Below, piece by piece: positions 7,952-15,720 of a stretch of 22,158 nt of DNA (the first letter of the stretch is position 1; the number at the start of each line of letters is the position of its first letter). The DNA comes from JBKHYJ01 sp046565505 (lineage in GTDB: Bacteria; Acidobacteriota; Blastocatellia; UBA7656). Location of the stretch: assembly GCA_046565505.1 (NCBI GenBank), contig JBKHYJ010000001.1, forward strand, positions 1 to 22,158, given 5' to 3'. Made by a program: the position numbers and the translations under genes. Below the pieces are notes generated by a model. That model had not been told where the DNA came from, made no database searches, and saw nothing but the letters and a program-made list of their open reading frames with translations.

Positions 7952-10900
7952 TTGCGACCCGGCTACTGGCCGACTTGAGACAGCAAAACATACAGTTGTG
8001 GACCGAAGACGATCAGCTCCGAGTCCGCGCCCCAAGGGGCGTGCTCACCCCGGAGCTGCGCGAGCAACTGGCCTTGCATAAATCGGACCTGCTCAAGCTG
8101 CTCCGCTCACAGAGGGATGATCGGACGCGGCCCATGCCTGAGATAATTCCAGACCCGGCAAAACGCTACGACCCATTCCCGCTGACGGACATCCAGCAGG
8201 CATACTGGGTGGGCCGCAGCAACGCTTTCGAGCTCGGGAACGTATCCTGCCATGTTTACTACGAGGTTGAATCCGAGCACCTGGACCTCTACCGCCTCAA
8301 CCGCGCCCTGAACACTCTCATTGCTCGCCACGACATGCTGAGGGCCATAGTCCTGCCCGACGGCTCGCAGAAAATTCTCCGGCAAGTGCCTCCGTATAAG
8401 ATAGAGGTTCTCGACCTGCATGAGCATGACAATGAGTCCGCGCGGTCGCGGCTCGACGCCCTACGCGAGCAGATGTCGCACCAGGTTTTGCGCGCGGACC
8501 AGTGGCCGCTGTTCGAGCTGCGAGCCTCTCGCCTCAAGGGGGGGCGCGTGCGGCTTCACCTCAGCTTCGACATGCTGATAATTGATGTGTGGAGCCTGAA
8601 TATTCTCTTCAGGGAGTGGGCCCGGCTTTATGAAAGCTTGAGCGCCCCCCTCCCGCCGCTTGAGCTTTCGTTCCGGGATTACGTGCTGGCGGAAGGCAGC
8701 ATTCAGGGCACGGAAGAGTATAAGCGGTCCCATGAGTATTGGCTCGGCCGCATAGCGACGCTGCCGCCCGCCCCGGAGCTGCCGCTGTGCGCCGACCGCG
8801 AGGCGCTGAAGCATTCGAGGTTCGTGCGGCGCAGCGCCCGCGTCGAGCGACAGGCATGGCAGAACATAAAGAATCGCGCGCTCGAAAGCGGCCTCACCCC
8901 GTCCAGTGTCCTGCTGGCGGCATTTTCCGAAATCATCAACGCATGGAGCAAGCACCCGCGATTCACGATTAACATCACGCTCCTGAACCGCCCGCCGCTG
9001 CACCCTCAGATCAACGACATACTCGGCGACTTTACTACTCTCATACCGCTCGAAGTTGACCTCTCGGCGGGAGACACCTTCGCGGCGCGGGCCACGCGCC
9101 TGCAATCGAAATTGATGGAAGACATCGAGCATCGCTTCTTCAACGGCATACAGGTGATGCGCGAGGCCGCGCGGATTCGTGAGCGGTCGCAGGCGGCCGC
9201 CATGCCCATCGTATTCACGAGCCTGTTGACCAAGCTAAAAGGCAGCGAGAGCCTCGCGCAAACTCTGTGGATGGGCGATGTCGTTTATGGCATCTCGCAG
9301 ACTCCACAGGTTTGGCTCGACCACCAGGTTTACGAGCACGACGGCGCGCTCGTCTTTAACTGGGACGCCGCCGAAGCCTTGTTCCCGCCGGGGCTTTTGG
9401 GAGAGATGTTTGAAGCCTACTGCCGCCTGCTCGACCGTCTGGCGGATGGGGCGGCCGGCTGGGACGAAGCGTCTAGGCGCACCATCGTGGCAGATCATCT
9501 CAGGGGGAGGGCCGCCGCCGCCGCCCTGGAGATGCCCGCCCCGTCAGGGATGCTTCATACGGTTTTCGCGGAACGGGCGGCCGCGCGGCCCGCGCATCCG
9601 GCCATCATCGCCGCCGAACGAACCGTCACATACAGAGAGCTGTACCGCCTGGCGAACCATTTCGGCCGCGAACTCAGGCGGCTGGGCGCCCGGCCGAATT
9701 CGCTCGTCGCCGTCGTCATGGAAAAAGGACTTGAGCAGGTGGTCGCGACGCTGGCGATCATGCAATCGGGCGCGGCCTACCTGCCCATCGACGCGAAGCT
9801 GCCGCAGGAAAGAATTCATTACCTCCTTGACCACGGGCGGGTTGAGCTTGCGCTGACGCAATCTTGGGTCGGGCAAAAGCTCGTATGGCCGCCAGATGTG
9901 CGGGCAATCTGCGTCGACTCAGTTACGCCGGCCGCGTGCGACGGGGAAGCCCTGGAGGTCGTCCAGAAACCCGGAGACCTGGCATACGTGATTTACACCT
10001 CCGGCTCGACCGGCCTTCCGAAAGGGGTGATGATAAACCACGGCGCGGCGCTGAACACTATTTGTGATATTAATCTCCGATTTGACCTCGGCCCGGACAG
10101 TAGAGTGGCCGCGCTGTCTGACCTCAGCTTCGATCTTTCCGTCTACGACATCTTCGGCACTCTCGCGGCGGGCGGGACGATAGTCATGCCCGAGGCCGGG
10201 GCGATGCGCGACCCCGCGAGGTGGGCCGAGCTGGTCGAGCGGGAGAATGTCACCATATGGAATTCCGTCCCGGCGCTCGCACAGATGCTCGTCGATTACG
10301 CCGAAAACAGAGGCGATGTGATTATCGATTCCCTGCGCCTGGTCCTACTGAGCGGGGATTGGATTCCAGTGGGCCTGCCCGACAAGATCAGAGCCCTGGC
10401 CCCCGGCGCGCGCGTGATAAGCCTGGGCGGGGCCACGGAAGCGTCCATCTGGTCCATCCTCTACCCGATTGAGCGAGTCGAGCCCGAGTGGAAGAGCATA
10501 CCCTACGGCAGGCCGATGGCGAATCAGAGCTTTCACGTTCTCAATGACTACCTGGAGCCATGTCCCACATGGGTCACGGGACAGCTTTATATCGGCGGCG
10601 CGGGGCTTGCGGCGGGCTACTGGCGTGACGAGGAGAAGACCCGCGCGCAGTTCGTACACGACCCTGCGACCGGCCGCCGGTTATACAAGACCGGAGACCT
10701 GGGGCGTTACCTCCCCGATTCAAACATAGAGTTCCTCGGGAGAGAAGATTTTCAAGTGAAGCTCCACGGTTACCGCGTAGAGCTGGGAGAGGTAGAAACC
10801 ACGCTCGCGCAACATGGGGCCGTGAAAGCGGCCGCGGCCGGGGTCATCCTGGACTCCGGGGAGGGCAAACAGCTTGTCGCCTACGTCGTGTCCGACAAAG

Positions 10901-12141
10901 AATCGCCGGCGACCCCCGGCGAGTTGAAAGCGTTTTTGAAATCGAAGCTCCCCGCCTACATGGTCCCATCGGCTTTCGTGTTCATGCAGGCGCTGCCGCT
11001 CACCGCAAATGGCAAAGTCGACCGCTCGGCCTTGCCGATGCCTGGGGCGTCCCCCGAGCCGCCGCACAATGTCGCGGCAAATGCGACGAGCTTAGAAGAG
11101 CGTGTCGCTTCATGCTTCGCGAGCGTACTGCGGGCAGACCACATAGACCCGAACGCGAACATTCTGGAGCTCGGCGCGAATTCGATAAACATCATCAAGA
11201 TAGCCAACCTGCTGGAAGAAAAATTTGGGTTCCGCCCGGACGTTGAAGAGTTTTATCGCAAGCCGAGCGTCGCGGGGCTGACGGAATTTTACGCGCGGGC
11301 ACTCGCGCAGAATCAGGCGCCCTCCGCAGGCGCGAAGGGGCGCAGGACCTTCCCCGCCGACCGCCTCATAAATCAAGCGGTGATAGTCGATCCCATAGAG
11401 CGGGAGGAATTCAAAAAGAAGAGGCCCGGCCTGCGCCCCATCGACGGTTGCGCATTGCAGGTAGAGCTGGGCGGAGCGCGGCCGGCCGACGCGCTGCGGG
11501 AAAAGTACATCGCGCGGCGCAGCCACCGCCACTTCTCTAAAGAGCCGATAGCCCTGGAGCGCTTCGGCGACTTCATCGCTTGCCTGCGGCATATTGAAAT
11601 AGATGGGAAGCCGAAATCGCTCCACGCCTCGGCGGGCGGCCTCTACGCCGTGCAGCTATACATACATGTAAAGCCGGGGCGCGTCGAAGGGTTGCAAGGC
11701 GGCGTCTACTATTACGACCCGTCGGACCACCGCCTGGCGCTCGTCTCGCCGGGGGCAGAGCTTGACGCCTATGTTCACGAGCCGTTCATCAACAAGCCGA
11801 TCTTCGAAGGCGCGGCGTTTTCGATCTTCCTCATCGCTCAGTTGAGCGCGATTGCGCCCCTCTACGGCGAGCGCAGCGTACATTATGCAACACTCGAAGC
11901 GGGGTTAATCACCCAACTCCTTGAAACGGCGGCCCCCTCAAGCGGGCTGGGGCTTTGCCAGGTCGGAGACGTGGATTTCGAGCGGGTGCGTCATCTATTC
12001 GCCCTTGAAAAGAGCCATGCCCTCATTCACTCGCTGCTCGGCGGGCGTATAGACGGTGGCTCATCGACGAGCTGGACGCCCATGCAGGACTCATACTGCC
12101 ACTTCAAAGACGGGCGCGATTGCGAGGAGGGCGAGCTATGA
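7948..12141 (+). CDS. NRPS module making a thiazole from cysteine: TubC-type docking-Cy-A(Cys)-PCP-Ox
   Basis: 1397 residues; ATG overlaps the PKS stop (ATGA) and GGGAGG lies 10 nt upstream. Residues 1-55 form a TubC-type N-terminal docking domain (LLADLRQQNIQLW, APRGVLTPELREQL). Residues about 74-510 are a heterocyclisation domain: the usual HHxxxDG is replaced by DMLIID (Asp208 and Asp213, the DxxxxD motif). The A domain (about 535-1035) has YTSGSTGLPKG and FDLSVYD (Asp729); the pocket residues read DLYNLSLIWK, the established cysteine signature. PCP has LGANSI (Ser1079). Residues about 1150-1385 are an FMN nitroreductase-fold oxidase like SagB/McbC thiazoline oxidases, with ARRSHRHF near 1190 and HASAGGLYAVQLY. 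Predicted role: accept the polyketide chain, add Cys, cyclise to thiazoline and oxidise to thiazole. Ox sits after the PCP rather than inside the A domain. The tail ends in CEEGEL, acidic like the PKS tail. Confidence 0.95.
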   Translation: MIATRLLADLRQQNIQLWTEDDQLRVRAPRGVLTPELREQLALHKSDLLKLLRSQRDDRTRPMPEIIPDPAKRYDPFPLTDIQQAYWVGRSNAFELGNVSCHVYYEVESEHLDLYRLNRALNTLIARHDMLRAIVLPDGSQKILRQVPPYKIEVLDLHEHDNESARSRLDALREQMSHQVLRADQWPLFELRASRLKGGRVRLHLSFDMLIIDVWSLNILFREWARLYESLSAPLPPLELSFRDYVLAEGSIQGTEEYKRSHEYWLGRIATLPPAPELPLCADREALKHSRFVRRSARVERQAWQNIKNRALESGLTPSSVLLAAFSEIINAWSKHPRFTINITLLNRPPLHPQINDILGDFTTLIPLEVDLSAGDTFAARATRLQSKLMEDIEHRFFNGIQVMREAARIRERSQAAAMPIVFTSLLTKLKGSESLAQTLWMGDVVYGISQTPQVWLDHQVYEHDGALVFNWDAAEALFPPGLLGEMFEAYCRLLDRLADGAAGWDEASRRTIVADHLRGRAAAAALEMPAPSGMLHTVFAERAAARPAHPAIIAAERTVTYRELYRLANHFGRELRRLGARPNSLVAVVMEKGLEQVVATLAIMQSGAAYLPIDAKLPQERIHYLLDHGRVELALTQSWVGQKLVWPPDVRAICVDSVTPAACDGEALEVVQKPGDLAYVIYTSGSTGLPKGVMINHGAALNTICDINLRFDLGPDSRVAALSDLSFDLSVYDIFGTLAAGGTIVMPEAGAMRDPARWAELVERENVTIWNSVPALAQMLVDYAENRGDVIIDSLRLVLLSGDWIPVGLPDKIRALAPGARVISLGGATEASIWSILYPIERVEPEWKSIPYGRPMANQSFHVLNDYLEPCPTWVTGQLYIGGAGLAAGYWRDEEKTRAQFVHDPATGRRLYKTGDLGRYLPDSNIEFLGREDFQVKLHGYRVELGEVETTLAQHGAVKAAAAGVILDSGEGKQLVAYVVSDKESPATPGELKAFLKSKLPAYMVPSAFVFMQALPLTANGKVDRSALPMPGASPEPPHNVAANATSLEERVASCFASVLRADHIDPNANILELGANSINIIKIANLLEEKFGFRPDVEEFYRKPSVAGLTEFYARALAQNQAPSAGAKGRRTFPADRLINQAVIVDPIEREEFKKKRPGLRPIDGCALQVELGGARPADALREKYIARRSHRHFSKEPIALERFGDFIACLRHIEIDGKPKSLHASAGGLYAVQLYIHVKPGRVEGLQGGVYYYDPSDHRLALVSPGAELDAYVHEPFINKPIFEGAAFSIFLIAQLSAIAPLYGERSVHYATLEAGLITQLLETAAPSSGLGLCQVGDVDFERVRHLFALEKSHALIHSLLGGRIDGGSSTSWTPMQDSYCHFKDGRDCEEGEL
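12125..12130 (+). promoter_or_regulatory. Strong ribosome binding site for the second NRPS gene
   Basis: AGGAGG lies inside the end of the preceding gene, 7 nt before the ATG at 12138. It supports a start at 12138 (an ATGA overlap) rather than the in-frame ATG at 12120. Confidence 0.75.
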
Positions 12142-15100
12142 CATCACCGTTCTTAACGCGGCTCCGCGGCCTGGGGGTAGAGGTTTCCGCCGACCGTGAC
12201 AAGCTGCGTTACAAGGCCCCGAAAGGAGTAATCACCGAGTCGCTGCTTCAGGAAATGTCAGAGCGTAAGGAAGAGCTGCTCGCGTCGCTTCGCCTGGAGC
12301 GCGCGCAGGCGTTTAATTCTAGCCTCAGCCGTCCGCCTGACACTGGCGGGCCGATTCCGCTTTCGTTCGCGCAGCAGCGGCTCTGGTTCCTGGATCAATT
12401 AGCCCCGGGCAACCCGTTCTACAACATGCCCGCCGTGCTAAAGATTACGGGCGAAGTAGACGAAGAGGCCATCAGTTGGGCGCTCAATCAGGTCGTTAGC
12501 AGACACGACATACTGCGGACGCGATTCCCGGCCGTGAACGGCGAGCCTGTTCAACTCATCCAGCCCGAGTTCAAGTTAAATGTGCCGAGTCATGACCTCA
12601 CCGCTTTACCCTCGCGCGCGCGCGACGCTAAGGTGCGGGAGATGATTGATCGCCTCACGCATGAGCCGTTCGCGCTGGACAGACTGCCGCTGGTCAGGGC
12701 GCGGTTAGTCAAGGTAGGCGAACGGGAGAGGCTGTTTGTCGTGGTGATGCACCACATAATAAGTGACGCCTGGTCTATAGGGATTTTGATGAGCGAACTG
12801 GGCCAGGCATACAGATCAAAAGTAAAAGGCGAGCCTTTGAACTTGAGAGGCGGCGGTTTGCAATACGCCGACTACGCCCGCTGGCAGAGGGAGAGCGTGA
12901 AGGGTGGCCTGTTTGAAAGGCAGGTCGAGTACTGGAAGCAGAGGCTGGGCGGCCGGCGAGCCGTGACGGAGATAGAGGCAGAGCATGGCAGGCCGCTCGT
13001 CCAGCAGTATAAGGGGCGGAGGCAAAGCAAGCCGCTCGGCGCGGACCTGACGAATGGGCTCAGGCGGTTGGCGCGGGGCGAAGCGGCCACGGTGAATATG
13101 GTGCTGGTGGCGGGGTTGAAGGTGCTTTTGGCGCGCCACAGCGGCCAGGAAGATGTAGTGATCGGCACGGCAGTGAGCAGCAGGGTGAGGAAGGAGTTTG
13201 AGGGGGTCATAGGTATGTTCGTCAACACCGTGGTGATGAGGAGCGACCTGGGAGGCAACCCGAGCTTCCGAGAGGTGATAAGGCGAGTGAAGGAGGAAGG
13301 CATCAAGGCCCTGGCGAACCAGGACGTGCCATTCGAGAGGGTCGTCGAGGAGGTGGTGACGAGGAGGGACGTGAGAAGGAATCCGATCTTCGGGGTGATG
13401 TTCGTGATGCAGAACTGGGGAAGAAGGGTCGAGCGGATGGGCGCGGCAATAGGCGAGCTGATAGAAGTTGAGAGCCGCACGAGCAAGTTCGACTTGCTCG
13501 TGGAGGCGGAGGAGGGAGAAGAAGAGATAAGGATAAGCATGGAGTACGACGTGGGCTTGTATGGCGAAAGGAAGATGAAGCAAGTTCTAGAGCACTACGA
13601 GAAAGTGTTGGAAGAGATGGTCAGAGACGGCGGCCAGGGCCTGTGGGACTTTACTCTGATGAGCGGGCAAGAACTCCGCCGCGTGCTCGTAGATTGGAAT
13701 GACACTCGGGTGCGGTATGAGCAAGAGCTGTGCGTCCACCGCCTCTTAGAGAATCAGGCCGACAGGACGCCCGGCGCGTCGGCGGTCGTCTTCAACGGAG
13801 AAGAGCTTACTTACCGCGAGTTGAACGAACGCGCAAATCAATTGGCGCACTACCTTCGCCGGCTCGGGGTCGGGCCTGACGCGCTCGTCGGCATATGCGT
13901 TGATCGCTCCTTTGAAATGACGATAGGGCTGGCCGCCGTGCTGAAGGCGGGCGGGGCCTACCTCCCGCTTGATGCGGAGTACCCGAAAGAGCGTTTGGCC
14001 TTCATGCTCACGGACGCCCAGGTGGCTGTCGTGCTCACCAATCAGAAGACGGTTCGTCGGCTGCCGGAACACGGCGCGCATACGGTCTTGCTCGACCTCG
14101 ATTGGGACAAGATCGCTAGCGAGGGCCGCGACAACCCCGCGACCGAAGTTGTTCCCGACAACCTGGCATACGTGATCTACACCTCCGGCTCGACTGGCCG
14201 GCCGAAGGGGATTGGCCTGCCGCACAGGGCGCTCACTAATTTGATAGAATGGCATGGGGCGACGCTCAGTCGCCCTGCGAGGGTGCTTCAATACGCTTCC
14301 CTAAGCTTCGACGCGAGCTTCCATGAGGCCTTCGCCGCCTGGGCATTCGGCGGAACACTCTTCCTGATCACGGAGCAATTGCGGCTTGAGACTCTAGAGC
14401 TTTCGCAATTCATCTCCGAGAACAAAATAACCAAGGTCATCCTGCCGGTCGTCATCTTGCAGCAAATGGCCGAAGAGTACTGCTACCGGGCGCGGGATTT
14501 TTCAAGCCTCGATGAGATAATCACGACCGGCGAACAGCTACAGATCACCAAGCCCATCATAAAGATGTTTGAGGATTTGAAGCGGTGCTCGCTTCACAAC
14601 CACTATGGCCCTTCCGAAAGCCACGTAGTTACTTACTCTGTTTTGCCCGGCGACCCCGGAGGCTGGCCGCCCCATCCGCCGATCGGCCGCCCGATCTTCA
14701 ACACGCAGATTTATATCCTCGATAAGCGCCTGAACCCCGTCCCCGAGGGGGCGCGGGGCGGCCTTTACATAGGGGGGCTGAGTCTCGCGCGCGGGTACGT
14801 CGGCAGGCCCGATTTAACTGCTGAAAAATTCATCCCGAACCCTTTCAGCGACGAGCCCGGAGAGAGACTCTACAAGACAGGCGATCTCGCCCGGCACCTC
14901 CCGGATGGCGAGATTCAGTTCCTCGGGCGCATGGACTATCAGGTTAAGATTCGCGGCTTCAGGGTAGAGCCCGGAGAGATAGAAGCGGTGCTCGCCCTGC
15001 ACCCGGCCGTGCAGGAGGCGGTGCTCGTGCTGCGGGAAGACTCCCCCGGCAACAAGCGCCTGGTGGCTTACGTAGTCTCGGACCGGCAGCAAAAGCCCAC

Positions 15101-15629
15101 GCCGGTCGAGCTTCGCAATTACTTGAGAGAGAGACTTCCCGATTACATGGTCCCCTCGGCATTCATCGTCCTGAAAGCCCTGCCGCTGACGCCTAACGGT
15201 AAGATAAATCATGCGGCGCTCATGATAGACCGCGGGCCGTCTCAGGACCTGGGGGCCGAAAGCGTCTTGCCACGCACTGCCGCCGAAAAGCTCGTGGCGC
15301 GAATTTGGAGTGCGGCTTTAGGGGTCGGGGCTGTCGGCGTATACGATAATTTTTTCGACCTGGGGGGGCATTCGCTATTGTCTATGCAAATAGTTCTGCG
15401 CCTACGTGAAGCTTTGGGGATCGACTTGCCTTTACGTGTTTTCTTTGAGAGGCCTGACGTAGACGGGCTGGTCAATGCGCTGGCCCATCTGGCGGGCGGC
15501 CGCGAAATCGTTGACGAGAGGGCCTATGACGTCTTACAGGCAGAAAGGCCGGCTAACTCTGACTCGGAGCAAACCGTCGCCGGGCACGAGGCTGTCGGCA
15601 GGGAGTCAAAAGTGTCACCGTGGCGCTGA
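12138..15629 (+). CDS. NRPS module: TubC-type docking-C-A-PCP, substrate unknown
   Basis: 1163 residues, translationally coupled to the previous gene. Residues 1-55 are a second TubC-type docking domain (FLTRLRGLGVEVS, APKGVITESLLQEM). The C domain (about 70-500) opens with PLSFAQQRLWFLDQLAPGN and has HHIISDAWS (His205, Asp210), like LCL-type condensation domains. The A domain (about 530-1025) has YTSGSTGRPKG, FDASFHE (Asp725), ITTGEQL and HNHYGPSESHVV. The pocket reads DAHIITHVVK: the framework resembles proline-activating domains (DVQLIAHVVK) but four pocket residues differ. PCP has LGGHSL (Ser1079). It should condense one amino or imino acid onto the thiazole carboxyl. There is no epimerase, thioesterase or reductase, and the tail ends in a basic KVSPWR, unlike the acidic tails upstream. 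The stretch at about 12890-13640 is unusually rich in AGG arginine codons. Confidence 0.94.
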   Translation: MTSPFLTRLRGLGVEVSADRDKLRYKAPKGVITESLLQEMSERKEELLASLRLERAQAFNSSLSRPPDTGGPIPLSFAQQRLWFLDQLAPGNPFYNMPAVLKITGEVDEEAISWALNQVVSRHDILRTRFPAVNGEPVQLIQPEFKLNVPSHDLTALPSRARDAKVREMIDRLTHEPFALDRLPLVRARLVKVGERERLFVVVMHHIISDAWSIGILMSELGQAYRSKVKGEPLNLRGGGLQYADYARWQRESVKGGLFERQVEYWKQRLGGRRAVTEIEAEHGRPLVQQYKGRRQSKPLGADLTNGLRRLARGEAATVNMVLVAGLKVLLARHSGQEDVVIGTAVSSRVRKEFEGVIGMFVNTVVMRSDLGGNPSFREVIRRVKEEGIKALANQDVPFERVVEEVVTRRDVRRNPIFGVMFVMQNWGRRVERMGAAIGELIEVESRTSKFDLLVEAEEGEEEIRISMEYDVGLYGERKMKQVLEHYEKVLEEMVRDGGQGLWDFTLMSGQELRRVLVDWNDTRVRYEQELCVHRLLENQADRTPGASAVVFNGEELTYRELNERANQLAHYLRRLGVGPDALVGICVDRSFEMTIGLAAVLKAGGAYLPLDAEYPKERLAFMLTDAQVAVVLTNQKTVRRLPEHGAHTVLLDLDWDKIASEGRDNPATEVVPDNLAYVIYTSGSTGRPKGIGLPHRALTNLIEWHGATLSRPARVLQYASLSFDASFHEAFAAWAFGGTLFLITEQLRLETLELSQFISENKITKVILPVVILQQMAEEYCYRARDFSSLDEIITTGEQLQITKPIIKMFEDLKRCSLHNHYGPSESHVVTYSVLPGDPGGWPPHPPIGRPIFNTQIYILDKRLNPVPEGARGGLYIGGLSLARGYVGRPDLTAEKFIPNPFSDEPGERLYKTGDLARHLPDGEIQFLGRMDYQVKIRGFRVEPGEIEAVLALHPAVQEAVLVLREDSPGNKRLVAYVVSDRQQKPTPVELRNYLRERLPDYMVPSAFIVLKALPLTPNGKINHAALMIDRGPSQDLGAESVLPRTAAEKLVARIWSAALGVGAVGVYDNFFDLGGHSLLSMQIVLRLREALGIDLPLRVFFERPDVDGLVNALAHLAGGREIVDERAYDVLQAERPANSDSEQTVAGHEAVGRESKVSPWR

Positions 15630-15658
15630 GCGTAAGAGCTTTGCGAATCCTTGCCTAC

Positions 15659-15706
15659 GCGGAGCCGGCCGGGCGGCCCCGGAAAGGGGCCTGACCGCTC
15701 CGCTTT
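15659..15706. terminator. GC-rich stem-loop between convergent genes
   Basis: An outer stem GCGGAGC (15659-15665) pairs with GCTCCGC (15697-15703), and an inner stem GGCCCC (15675-15680) pairs with GGGGCC (15686-15691) around the loop GGAAA. Only TTT follows on the plus strand. It starts 29 nt after the NRPS stop and ends 14 nt before the stop of the minus-strand regulator, so it may end both transcripts. The lack of a long U-tract keeps confidence moderate. Confidence 0.55.
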
Positions 15707-15720
15707 GGCCGGGGACGGGG

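Noticed and set aside
8461..9132. Minus-strand open frame of 223 aa opposite the Cy domain
   Set aside because: It shows no domain resemblance and is fully explained by the plus-strand Cy domain.
12816..13583. Long minus-strand open frames (255 and 222 aa) opposite the second NRPS gene
   Set aside because: They lie opposite well-conserved C-domain coding sequence, have repetitive, low-complexity composition, and exist because of the AGG/GTG-rich codon use of the real gene.
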